A DNA stretch of 38,852 bases. Origin: an uncultured Collinsella sp. GTDB taxonomy: Bacteria > Actinomycetota > Coriobacteriia > Coriobacteriales > Coriobacteriaceae. The notes below the pieces were generated by a model that had not been told where the DNA came from, searched no databases, and saw nothing but the letters and a program-made list of their open reading frames with translations. The stretch lies in NCBI GenBank assembly GCA_900554645.1, contig USIE01000009.1, positions 1-38,852 on the forward strand, given 5' to 3'. This document shows positions 1 to 6,542 of this stretch, one piece after another. Numbering within the stretch: position 1 is the stretch's first letter; every line of letters begins with the position of its first letter. Both the position numbers and the translations under genes were made by a program.

Positions 1-4
1 AGGG

Positions 5-30
5 AAGAGGCGGGGCATGCCCCGCCTCTT
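5..30. terminator. Perfect palindrome downstream of tatD, likely terminator
   Basis: A perfect 13+13 bp palindrome (arms AAGAGGCGGGGCA and its complement) lies 64 bases beyond the tatD stop. It is very GC-rich and would form a strong hairpin on either strand, but no clean U-run follows on the tatD side, so termination is inferred from stem strength and position. Confidence 0.55.
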
Positions 31-93
31 ACACCACATCTCTGCGCGCTACCTACAACAGTACTCATATTTGGCATTTTTTGCCCACCGAGG

Positions 94-876
94 TCAGCGG
101 AAGTCGAAAATGGAGTGGGAATTTTCCAGGACGACCGACTTGATGCTCTCCTCGGGGCAGTTTTTAAGCGCAGCAATGACCTCGGATACTCTTATGAGTG
201 AATCGACGAGCTGTCGCGCGGATGTTTCCGCGTCTGGTTCGGCCGGCGCGTCGGTTTCGAGTAGCAAGCGATCAAGTGGAATCTGTCGCGCGTATTCGCG
301 CCCACGTTTGGTCGCAAGCATGCGTTCATTCACGGAAAAGTAGCAGCCCGCAATGCGTGCGCGGACAAACTCATCTGAGGTGCCGCTAAACCAGTGGAAG
401 ATAATGGTGGGGGAGTTGGGGACGTCCTTTAGAAGGTCGTTCGACTCCAAAGTGTCCAAAGTTGCTCCCGCCGCGCGAACGGCGTGAATGGATAGAACGC
501 GTCCAGGTAGCGGGGACTGCGATAACGTTCGGCATAGCCGTTCAAATGCCTGCGTCTGGTTTCCCTCGGTGCCTGCAAAGCGTGGCGAGAAATCGAGCCC
601 GACCTCGCCGATAAACCGTTCCCGGATGGCGAGTTCACAAAGCAGGCCGACCTCGGCGCTTCCGCATCGGCCGTCGGCAATCCACCAGGGGTGGAGGCCC
701 ACCCCTGCAATAACGTTGGGACTACTGCTGGCGCGTTCGGATGCTGACGCGAAATCGCGTGGATCGACGCCGCAATCAAAGAGCTCCAGTCCCATCGCTG
801 CGGCTTCGTGGGCAACGGTGTTCGGGCTGGCCATCAGGTCGAGGTGACAGTGAACATCAAAGGACTGCAGCTTCAT
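94..876 (-). CDS. tatD: TatD family metal-dependent hydrolase (DNase)
   Basis: This 260-residue protein has the length of TatD-family metallo-hydrolases, cytoplasmic TIM-barrel enzymes with 3'-5' exonuclease or deoxyribonuclease activity. The metal-binding marks are visible: HxH near the N-terminus (FDVHCHLD, residues 7-14), a Glu in GEVGLDF about residue 91, His in the HAV and HWFSGT stretches, and the C-terminal LLLETDAP with the final Asp. It starts 14 bases after tcdA stops, with AAGG about 10 bases before the ATG, so the two genes are probably co-transcribed and both concern nucleic-acid housekeeping. The exact substrate cannot be read from the sequence. Confidence 0.9.
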   Translation of the reverse strand: MKLQSFDVHCHLDLMASPNTVAHEAAAMGLELFDCGVDPRDFASASERASSSPNVIAGVGLHPWWIADGRCGSAEVGLLCELAIRERFIGEVGLDFSPRFAGTEGNQTQAFERLCRTLSQSPLPGRVLSIHAVRAAGATLDTLESNDLLKDVPNSPTIIFHWFSGTSDEFVRARIAGCYFSVNERMLATKRGREYARQIPLDRLLLETDAPAEPDAETSARQLVDSLIRVSEVIAALKNCPEESIKSVVLENSHSIFDFR

Positions 877-890
877 CGCGGTGTGCCTTG

Positions 891-1688
891 TTAGTCCAGG
901 CGCTGGCCGTCGGCGCGAACGCGCTCGGTACCGCGTCCACTGATCTTGCGAATAACCTCGCCGGCAATCATCTGGCCCATGATGGGCGGCATAAAGCTGG
1001 CGGTTCCGAGCTCGGTGCGCTCGTGGATGTTGGAGGGGTCACGGCGCTGAGTCTTGACCGACTCCTCGCAGCTAAATAGAACGTGCAGGCTCTTGATGCC
1101 ACGTTTTTTGCACTCTTTGCGCATGATACGGCTCATGGGGTCGCGCACCGTGTCAAAGATATCGGCGAAGCGCAGGCATTCGGGATGCAGCTTGTTGCCG
1201 CCGCCCATGGAGCTCACCAGGCGAATGTCGTGGTCCTGAGCATACTTGGCGACGGTGAGCTTGGCCGAGATGGTATCGATGGCGTCGATAACGTAGTCGA
1301 GCGTGCCACCTGTCTGCTCCAGAACGCTCGCGAAGAATTCGTCGATGTTGTCGCTCAGCAGGTATTCGGTGCGCTTGATGACGGTGGCGGCAGGGTTGAT
1401 GTCATGGATCATGGCCTCCATGACGTCGACTTTACGCTTGCCGATGGTGCTGTGAAACGCGATGGCCTGACGGTTGATATTGCTGGGCGCAATGATGTCT
1501 TTATCCAGAATTTCGAAATGGCCGATGCCGCCGCGGGCGAGCGCTTCGCAGCAGTTAGAGCCCACGCCGCCGCAGCCGAGCACCAACACCGTGGCGTCGG
1601 CGAGCTTGTCGAGCGCCTCGCGCCCCATGATGATCTCGAGCTTGGTGTCGCGCGTCTCGACGGGAGCGGCGGCTGCGGTTTCGGTCAT
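891..1688 (-). CDS. tcdA: tRNA threonylcarbamoyladenosine dehydratase (TcdA/CsdL, ThiF fold)
   Basis: The 265-residue protein belongs to the E1-like ThiF/MoeB superfamily and has the length of TcdA, which uses ATP to cyclise t6A at position 37 of ANN-decoding tRNAs into ct6A. Visible features are the nucleotide-binding loop LGCGGVGSN (about residues 37-45), the DKDIIAPSNINRQ segment that follows the second beta strand, and DYVIDAIDTISAKL with the adenylation Asp. The C-terminal FMPPIMGQMIAGEVIRKISG fits TcdA rather than ThiF or MoeB, and no zinc CxxC pairs are seen. The ATG has an excellent ribosome site, GGAGGATATCT. It is the first gene of a two-gene unit with tatD. Confidence 0.88.
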   Translation of the reverse strand: MTETAAAAPVETRDTKLEIIMGREALDKLADATVLVLGCGGVGSNCCEALARGGIGHFEILDKDIIAPSNINRQAIAFHSTIGKRKVDVMEAMIHDINPAATVIKRTEYLLSDNIDEFFASVLEQTGGTLDYVIDAIDTISAKLTVAKYAQDHDIRLVSSMGGGNKLHPECLRFADIFDTVRDPMSRIMRKECKKRGIKSLHVLFSCEESVKTQRRDPSNIHERTELGTASFMPPIMGQMIAGEVIRKISGRGTERVRADGQRLD

Positions 1689-1733
1689 AGATATCCTCCG
1701 ATGGGGAAGTAATTAACGTAATTGGCTATCGCC

Positions 1734-1739
1734 ATTATA
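1734..1739 (-). promoter_or_regulatory. Candidate -10 box for tcdA-tatD
   Basis: The minus strand reads TATAAT here, about 50 bases before the tcdA start codon. The -35 position (TCAAAT at 17-bp spacing) is poor. The assignment rests on the perfect -10 hexamer and the gap position. Confidence 0.35.
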
Positions 1740-1776
1740 GGTATTATTCTGCCTCCATTTGAGGCCTTGGGGCATG

Positions 1777-1805
1777 TTGAAATGAAGCGGGGATTCGCAT
1801 AAGAT
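1777..1805 (+). promoter_or_regulatory. Candidate promoter for an antisense RNA to the 1898-1984 peptide
   Basis: TTGAAA (1777-1782) and TAAGAT (1800-1805) are separated by exactly 17 bases, a good sigma-70-type arrangement. It points rightwards into the 3' region of the minus-strand small hydrophobic ORF, with no plus-strand gene before 2152. A transcript beginning near 1812 would be antisense to the toxin message. Confidence 0.5.
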
Positions 1806-1811
1806 TGAAGC

Positions 1812-1905
1812 AGATGGCACCCGTGGCCGCGGGTTGGCCAACTCCGAAACACGTTTATGGCGTGAGAAGTGGCCGTCTTCGCATTACGCGGGGGCGGCTA
1901 TTTCA
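1812..1905 (+). ncRNA. Candidate antisense antitoxin RNA
   Basis: Predicted from the promoter TTGAAA-17-TAAGAT just upstream. The RNA would contain a hairpin with arms ACCCG/CGGGT around 1820-1836. It would end near a GCCGTC (1872-1877) / GGCGGC (1893-1898) stem followed by TATTTCATT, a plausible intrinsic terminator that overlaps the stop codon of the opposing peptide gene. This gives roughly 90 nt of antisense overlap with the toxin 3' region. Nothing here proves transcription; the layout matches type I toxin-antitoxin loci. Confidence 0.42.
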
Positions 1906-1984
1906 TTCGACCTCCAATGTGGATGCCGAGCTCCACGGCCGCGATTACAAGCAATAACAACGTCAGGACATCGTCAATACTCAT
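1898..1984 (-). CDS. 28-residue hydrophobic peptide, probable type I (holin-like) toxin
   Basis: A 28-codon frame begins MSIDDVLTLL, continues through a Leu/Val/Ile/Ala membrane stretch and ends in a basic HIGGRMK. Its ribosome site AGAAGGAGATGG sits 5-6 bases before the ATG, stronger than that of many large genes here. Short acidic N-terminus, one membrane helix and cationic tail resemble the small putative holin-like toxins of Gram-positive type I systems. A -10-like TACAAT (minus strand, 2037-2042) would start the message near 2030. An opposing promoter at 1777-1805 and the 5'/3' complementary pair at 1807-1817 and 2019-2029 support the toxin reading. It could instead be a small membrane regulator; homology cannot be checked here. 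Confidence 0.6.
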   Translation of the reverse strand: MSIDDVLTLLLLVIAAVELGIHIGGRMK

Positions 1985-2079
1985 AGTCCATCTCCTTCTC
2001 TGGTAGAGGGGAGCTGGCCCATCTGCTTCTAACGGTATTGTAACTAAAAGCGAACGAGTGTTCTATGGCTATTGCTGAA

Positions 2080-2117
2080 TTAGATAATTAGACAAACATC
2101 TAAATATTGAGTATAGT
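2080..2117 (+). promoter_or_regulatory. Promoter and likely operator of the sdpR-sdpI pair
   Basis: TAGACA (2089-2094) and TATAGT (2112-2117) are 17 bases apart, a strong promoter match, placing the start near 2124. Overlapping the -35 box is an interrupted palindrome TTAGA-caaaca-TCTAA (2088-2103), and a further TTAGAT copy starts at 2080. ArsR/SdpR-family repressors bind such dyads and commonly repress their own gene, so autorepression is a reasonable inference. Confidence 0.55.
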
Positions 2118-2151
2118 GTGCGTGTCGTGAGAAGTGACGAGGGGAGGTTCT

Positions 2152-2430
2152 ATGCCGGGAGAGGGATTTAAGGCGCTGGCCGATCCAACGCGGCGGCGCA
2201 TTTTAGAACTGCTGCGCGAGGGCAATTGCACGGCGGGGGAGCTCGCCGAGCATTTCGACATAAGCAAACCGTCGCTCAGCCATCATCTGGCAACGCTTAA
2301 AAACGCCGGGCTGGTGACCGATGAGCGCCATGGCCAAAACATCGTTTACAGCTTAAATACCACCGTCATGCAGGACTTGATTGGCTGGTTTATGGGCTTT
2401 ACAAACACTGAAGGTGATAAGGATGAATAA
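2152..2430 (+). CDS. ArsR/SdpR-family winged-helix autorepressor
   Basis: This 92-residue protein is a classic ArsR winged helix: FKALADPTRRRILELLREG (helix 1-2), ELAEHFDISKPSLSHHLATLKNAGLV (recognition helix) and DERHGQNIVYSLN (wing). No Cys-based metal site is visible, so metal sensing is unlikely. An upstream GTG at 2134 is in frame, but the ATG at 2152 has GGGGAGGT correctly placed, so the shorter form is chosen. The gene overlaps the downstream SdpI-like gene by 8 bases, which indicates translational coupling. In Bacillus subtilis, SdpR represses sdpRI until SdpI captures it at the membrane; that model is extended here by analogy. Confidence 0.85.
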   Translation: MPGEGFKALADPTRRRILELLREGNCTAGELAEHFDISKPSLSHHLATLKNAGLVTDERHGQNIVYSLNTTVMQDLIGWFMGFTNTEGDKDE

Positions 2431-3127
2431 CGAAAACAAGGGCATTCACGCCACGGGGGTATCGTCGCGCGTGTGGATTGCACTGGTCGCTCTGTGCGTT
2501 GCCAATGTCGCAGCGCATCTGATAGTGATGCCGAGCCTGCCGGCGCAGATTCCCACGCACTGGGGCGCGAATGGCGCCGTCGACGGTTGGGGCCCTAGCT
2601 GGATGGCCTCCGCGCTCGGCGTGTTGCCTCTGGCACTTCTCGCGATGTTCTACGTCGTGCCACGCATTGACCCCAAGGGCGAGGCGTATCGGACCTCGGG
2701 TAAGTTCTATCAGGGCTTCGTAATCGCCTTCACGCTGCTCATGTGTGCCATAAGCTGGCTGGGGGAGCTAACGGTGTGGGGCATCGTGCCGGTGGTAGGA
2801 ACGGTCAATTTGCTGGTATCAGGCGCTATCGGCTTGCTCTTTATTGGTATGGGCAACTACTTACCGCGCGTAAAGCAGAACTACACGCTCGGTATCAAGA
2901 CGCCCTGGGCGCTTGCCGATCCCGAGAACTGGCGCCGTACGCAGCGTTTTGGCGGTGCCTGCTTTATGGTGCTGGGCGTTGGCCTGATTGTGATGGGCGT
3001 GGCGGGTAGCGTGCTTTCGAGTGAAGTCGTCGCCGCGGTGATTGCGGTTCTGGCGTTTGGTTCAGCTGGAGCTGCCTACGTCTATTCGTATCTGCTGTGG
3101 CGCAAATCGCAGCGAGCCGCTCGTTAA
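2423..3127 (+). CDS. SdpI/YfhL-family integral membrane protein (DUF1648)
   Basis: The 234-residue product has about six membrane segments. The DUF1648 signature LPAQIPTHWGANGAVDGWG follows the first helix (residues about 36-54), and the SdpI domain follows with NYTLGIKTPWALADPENWRRTQRFGG (about 155-180). In B. subtilis SdpI gives immunity to the SdpC killing factor and sequesters SdpR. No SdpA, SdpB or SdpC gene is seen in this window, so an orphan immunity or envelope-stress role is more likely. The ATG at 2423 lies inside the last codons of the repressor gene and uses AAGG about 10 bases upstream, supporting coupled translation. Confidence 0.82.
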   Translation: MNNENKGIHATGVSSRVWIALVALCVANVAAHLIVMPSLPAQIPTHWGANGAVDGWGPSWMASALGVLPLALLAMFYVVPRIDPKGEAYRTSGKFYQGFVIAFTLLMCAISWLGELTVWGIVPVVGTVNLLVSGAIGLLFIGMGNYLPRVKQNYTLGIKTPWALADPENWRRTQRFGGACFMVLGVGLIVMGVAGSVLSSEVVAAVIAVLAFGSAGAAYVYSYLLWRKSQRAAR

Positions 3128-3192
3128 GGTTGCGGAAAACTAGCGTACGCAGTTCATAGTATGTTCCGGGGGATTATTCCCAGGTAGTATTA

Positions 3193-3219
3193 GGGGGTGT
3201 GGGCAACCATGCCCCTTTT
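3193..3219 (+). terminator. Terminator after the sdpR-sdpI pair
   Basis: GGGCA-acca-TGCCC (3201-3214) is followed by CTTTTT, and outer G residues can pair with the extra C. It lies about 70 bases after the sdpI-like stop and about 90 bases before ettA. Confidence 0.6.
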
Positions 3220-3311
3220 TCGTTTAGTTTCAGAGCTGGTTTCCTCATTTCGTTTCCACTAAAGCGAATCAAGAATAGGGAAACAGAAGGTAGAAAGGAT
3301 AAAACAGGCAA

Positions 3312-4991
3312 ATGGCGGAGTTTATCTACCAGATGTATCAGGCTCGTAAGGCCCATGGCGACAAGGTAATCCTTGACGACGTGACCCTGAGCTTCTACCC
3401 CGGTGCCAAGATCGGCGTCGTGGGCCCCAACGGCATGGGTAAGTCGACCCTGCTCAAGATCATGGCCGGTATCGAGGAAGTCTCCAACGGCGATGCCAGG
3501 CTTACCCCCGGCTACACCGTGGGCATCCTGCAGCAGGAGCCGCCGCTCGATGACGACAAGACCGTCATCGAGAACGTGCGCATGGCGTTTGGCGATATGA
3601 TTGCCAAGGTCGATCGCTTCAACAAGATCGGCGAGGAGATGTGCGACCCGGATTGCGATATGGACGCCCTCATGGCCGAGATGGGCAAGCTCCAGGACGA
3701 GATCGACGCCGCCGACGGCTGGGATATCGATTCCAAGCTCGGTCAGGCCATGGACGCCCTGCAGCTGCCCGATTCCGACATGCCGGTCAACGTGCTTTCC
3801 GGCGGCGAGCGCCGTCGCGTGGCCCTGTGCAAGCTGCTGCTCGAGGCTCCCGACCTGCTGCTGCTCGACGAGCCCACGAACCACCTGGACGCCGAATCGA
3901 TCCTGTGGCTCGAGCACTTCCTGCACAACTATCAGGGCGCGGTGCTTGCCGTCACGCATGATCGCTACTTCCTGGATAACGTTGCCGAGTGGATCTGCGA
4001 GGTCGACCGCGGCCACCTTTATCCCTACAAGGGCAACTACTCCACGTATCTGGAGACCAAGGCCGCCCGTATCGAGGCTCAGGGCAACCGCGACGCCAAG
4101 CTCGCCAAGCGCATGGAGGCCGAGCTCGAGTGGGTACGCAGCTCGCCCAAGGCTCGCCAGGCCAAGAACAAGGCCCGTCTGGCTCGCTACGAGGAGATGG
4201 AGGCCGAGGCCCGCGCCAGCCAGAAACTCGACTGGACCGACATCCGCATCCCTGTGGGCCCGCGTCTGGGCAACAAGGTGCTCGAGGCCTATCATCTGCA
4301 CAAGGAGTTCGATGGCCGCGTGCTCATCGATGACCTTTCGTTCACCCTGCCGCGCAACGGCATCGTGGGCGTTATCGGCCCCAACGGTGTCGGTAAGACC
4401 ACGCTGTTCAAGACGATTGTGGGCCTGGAGCCGCTGACTTCGGGCGAGCTCGAGGTGGGCGAGACCGTCAAGATTTCTTACGTCGACCAGAACCGTTCCG
4501 GCATCGACCCCGATAAGAACCTGTGGGAGGTCGTCTCGGACGGCCTGGACCACATGATGGTCGGCGAGACCGAGGTTCCGAGCCGCGCGTACGTGGCGAG
4601 CTTTGGCTTTAAGGGCCAGGACCAGCAGAAGCGCGCTGGCGTGCTCTCCGGTGGCGAGCGCAACCGTCTGAACTTGGCGCTTACGCTCAAGCAGGGCGGC
4701 AACCTGCTGCTCCTCGACGAGCCCACGAACGACCTCGACGTCGAGACGCTGTCCTCGCTCGAGGCGGCGCTGCTCGAGTTCCCGGGCTGCTCGGTGGTCA
4801 TTAGCCACGACCGTATGTTCTTGGACCGCGTCGCCACGCACATCCTGGCGTGGGAAGGCACCGACGAGAACCCGGGCAACTGGTATTGGTTTGAGGGCAA
4901 CTTTGAGGCCTATCAGGCCAACCGTATCGAGCGCCTGGGCGAGGACGCAGCCCAGCCGCATCGTATCCACAGGAAACTTACCAGGGACTAG
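3312..4991 (+). CDS. ettA: Energy-dependent translational throttle protein EttA (ABC-F ATPase)
   Basis: The 559-residue protein has two ABC ATPase domains and no membrane segments, typical of ABC-F translation factors. Walker A motifs are GPNGMGKST (residues 38-46) and GPNGVGKTT in the second half. Each domain has LSGGER followed by LLLLDEPTN-H/D-LD. An acidic arm insert (around DPDCDMDALMAEMGKLQDEID) lies in domain 1, and the inter-domain linker is the charged helix rich in KAARIEAQGNRDAKLAKRMEAELEW-type residues that contacts the P-site tRNA in EttA. Length and arm size match EttA rather than Uup or antibiotic-resistance ABC-F proteins. EttA gates the first elongation steps according to the ADP/ATP ratio. 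It appears monocistronic, between two terminators. Confidence 0.92.
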   Translation: MAEFIYQMYQARKAHGDKVILDDVTLSFYPGAKIGVVGPNGMGKSTLLKIMAGIEEVSNGDARLTPGYTVGILQQEPPLDDDKTVIENVRMAFGDMIAKVDRFNKIGEEMCDPDCDMDALMAEMGKLQDEIDAADGWDIDSKLGQAMDALQLPDSDMPVNVLSGGERRRVALCKLLLEAPDLLLLDEPTNHLDAESILWLEHFLHNYQGAVLAVTHDRYFLDNVAEWICEVDRGHLYPYKGNYSTYLETKAARIEAQGNRDAKLAKRMEAELEWVRSSPKARQAKNKARLARYEEMEAEARASQKLDWTDIRIPVGPRLGNKVLEAYHLHKEFDGRVLIDDLSFTLPRNGIVGVIGPNGVGKTTLFKTIVGLEPLTSGELEVGETVKISYVDQNRSGIDPDKNLWEVVSDGLDHMMVGETEVPSRAYVASFGFKGQDQQKRAGVLSGGERNRLNLALTLKQGGNLLLLDEPTNDLDVETLSSLEAALLEFPGCSVVISHDRMFLDRVATHILAWEGTDENPGNWYWFEGNFEAYQANRIERLGEDAAQPHRIHRKLTRD

Positions 4992-4997
4992 TTTGAT

Positions 4998-5024
4998 GTG
5001 GCAAAGGGACAGCCCCTTTGTCAC
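4998..5024. repeat. Short GGGACAG-type palindromic repeat
   Basis: GTG-g-CAAAGGG-acag-CCCCTTTG-t-CAC forms an imperfect hairpin seven bases after the ettA stop. Its CAAAGGGACAG core recurs in other gaps of the window (12189, 13402, 27364, near 30038, 36328), so it belongs to a dispersed family. It may also help terminate ettA. Confidence 0.5.
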
Positions 5025-5054
5025 ACGAACTTATGCTCAACCTGGGAAAATAAA

Positions 5055-5093
5055 AAAATGCGGCGAACGTTTTTGTGACGTTCGCCGCATTTT
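5055..5093. terminator. Strong bidirectional terminator between ettA and the convergent gene
   Basis: Arms AAAATGCGGCGAACG (5055-5069) and the exact complement (5079-5093) enclose a T-rich loop, with A-runs before and T-runs after. It therefore works for ettA on the plus strand and for the minus-strand gene ending at 5095. Confidence 0.85.
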
Positions 5094-5094
5094 G

Positions 5095-6402
5095 CTATTC
5101 GTTGGATTCTTCAACCTTGTCGACGGTCCAGGTGGCTCCGAGGCCTCCGGTGGTGTTGCGGCGGATGCGCACGGTGACTTCGTGGCGCTCGCCGGCCTGC
5201 GTGTAGCGCAGGGGGAAGATTGCGCGGTTTCGCGCGGCCTCGATGGTGCCGCGTTCGCGGGCGATCCAGTAGTACTCGCCGACGATGCCGAGCGTGTCGG
5301 CGCCGTAGGGGAGATAGGTCGACAGCTGGTGTAGCAACGGGCCGGGGCAGAAGACCTCGGTTGCGAAATCGACGGGGAAGTCCTCGGGGATGGTCGGTGC
5401 TGTGGGTGCGGGGGCCGGTGCTGCTGCGGGTACCGAAGCCGGTACCGGTGCGGGAATTTGGTCATAGACAGGTGCGGATGCGGACTCGATGACGGGTGCA
5501 GACTCGGGCGCCGGTTCTGGCTTAACTGCGGAATCTGTCGGTTCCACGGAGACGGATGTGTCTTCAGTCTCGGTTTTGGCGTCGGCTTGCGGGGCGTCCT
5601 CTGCCTCGACAGACGGCTTTGCCTCGATCGGTGTGGAGGCCATGGTGGTGATGCCGGCGTTGGCGTTCTCGGGGTCATAGACGACCGTGAGCGAGATGGC
5701 GGGCAGCGGCGTCTCGGGCTCCGGTGCCGATTCGGTAGCGCCTTGATCGGCGGGCTCGTCGGACTGATCGTCCTCGGCCTCGTTGCCAAAGACATCGCTG
5801 TTTTGGAACGCAGGCGTCTCGGGTTGGTTGGCGGCTTCTTCGGTTGTCGACTTGGGGGTCTCGTTGAGCTCCGCAGCGGCTTCCTGCTTTGACATGGCTT
5901 TGGGATCGGTCGTGGCGGCGATTTCGGTTTCGGCTTCTGCTGCTACCTCAATAGCGACTTCGATCTCTGTCTCGGGCTCGGGCTCCGGAGCGACTTCGGC
6001 CACGGACTCGGGCTCGGGAAGCTTAACGTGCTTGGGACGCACGGCCTTCAGGTCCTTCTCGCCGCGCTTTTTCTTTTTGTAGGACTGCTTGGCGCCCTTG
6101 GTGGCCTTGGGCTTGTCCTCGCCCTTGGCAAGTGCGGCATCCCATGCCTCGTTGGCGATGACCGTGGCATACAGGCGACCGCCCTTAAAGACAGTCAGCT
6201 TAATGCAGTCGTCGAGTTCCTCGAGCAATTCGCGCGTGGACTCGAAGCCCAGGTCATAAGCAGCCATGTCGCCAGCGGCGAGAGCCTCCTCGACCTGCGT
6301 CATAAACGTTTGCTTACCGCATCCGATTGCATCGCGCAGCAGGCGATACAGATAGATGTGGTTGCCCAGCGAAAGCGTGGGCGTAACTATTGTCTTGCTC
6401 AT
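5095..6402 (-). CDS. Unrecognised 435-residue protein with two conserved-looking domains and a long acidic linker
   Basis: I do not recognise the family. Residues 1-100 look globular (NHIYLYRLLRDAIG, then FKGGRLYATVIANEAWDAAL) and are followed by a very basic stretch (SYKKKKRGEKDLK). Residues about 125-340 are low-complexity, rich in Glu, Pro, Ala and Thr with many PEPE/AP units, and look disordered. The last 95 residues are globular again (PGPLLHQLSTYLPYGADTLGIVGEYYWIARERGTIE, then VTVRIRRNTTGGLG). No signal peptide or membrane helix is seen, so it is probably cytoplasmic; the basic patch may bind nucleic acid (inference). An ATG 39 bases further upstream is in frame, but the one at 6402 has AGAGGAGAT before it. 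Confidence 0.7.
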   Translation of the reverse strand: MSKTIVTPTLSLGNHIYLYRLLRDAIGCGKQTFMTQVEEALAAGDMAAYDLGFESTRELLEELDDCIKLTVFKGGRLYATVIANEAWDAALAKGEDKPKATKGAKQSYKKKKRGEKDLKAVRPKHVKLPEPESVAEVAPEPEPETEIEVAIEVAAEAETEIAATTDPKAMSKQEAAAELNETPKSTTEEAANQPETPAFQNSDVFGNEAEDDQSDEPADQGATESAPEPETPLPAISLTVVYDPENANAGITTMASTPIEAKPSVEAEDAPQADAKTETEDTSVSVEPTDSAVKPEPAPESAPVIESASAPVYDQIPAPVPASVPAAAPAPAPTAPTIPEDFPVDFATEVFCPGPLLHQLSTYLPYGADTLGIVGEYYWIARERGTIEAARNRAIFPLRYTQAGERHEVTVRIRRNTTGGLGATWTVDKVEESNE

Positions 6403-6414
6403 GGCAAATCTCCT

Positions 6415-6430
6415 CTTTACACATGTAAAG
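6415..6430. promoter_or_regulatory. Dyad CTTTACA-ca-TGTAAAG upstream of the 5095-6402 gene
   Basis: A 7-bp inverted repeat with a two-base centre lies 13 bases upstream of the start codon, immediately before the ribosome site. It has the size of a dimeric repressor operator. No regulator can be assigned. Confidence 0.35.
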
Positions 6431-6474
6431 CATCTTACCATCGCATGGCGCTCGCCATGACGGCGCCCAAGGCA

Positions 6475-6508
6475 AACGGGCGCGAACCGCTTTCGATTCG
6501 CGCCCGTT
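6475..6508 (-). terminator. Hairpin after the 6543-7505 gene
   Basis: Perfect 12-bp arms (AACGGGCGCGAA and its complement) around a 10-base loop lie 35 bases past the minus-strand stop at 6543. On that strand the hairpin is followed by only TTTGCC, so the U-tract is weak. Confidence 0.6.
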
Positions 6509-6542
6509 GTACAGGTCGGTTATCTGTGAGAGGCAAATGTGC

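Larger units (their letters stand above)
1807..2029. repeat. Inverted 11-bp pair bounding the small toxin locus
   Basis: GAAGCAGATGG at 1807-1817 is the exact reverse complement of CCATCTGCTTC at 2019-2029. In a minus-strand transcript starting near 2030, the first copy would lie at the extreme 5' end and the second in the 3' tail. The two ends of the full-length message could therefore pair, as in hok-type messages that are translationally silent until 3' processing. The mechanism is inferred; the exact complementarity is seen. Confidence 0.6.

Noticed and set aside
3174..5024. 616-codon open frame antisense to ettA
   Set aside because: It is a shadow of the high-GC ettA frame; its composition is Leu/Val/Ala/Arg-rich noise, it lacks a ribosome site and shows no domain, whereas EttA motifs are intact on the plus strand.
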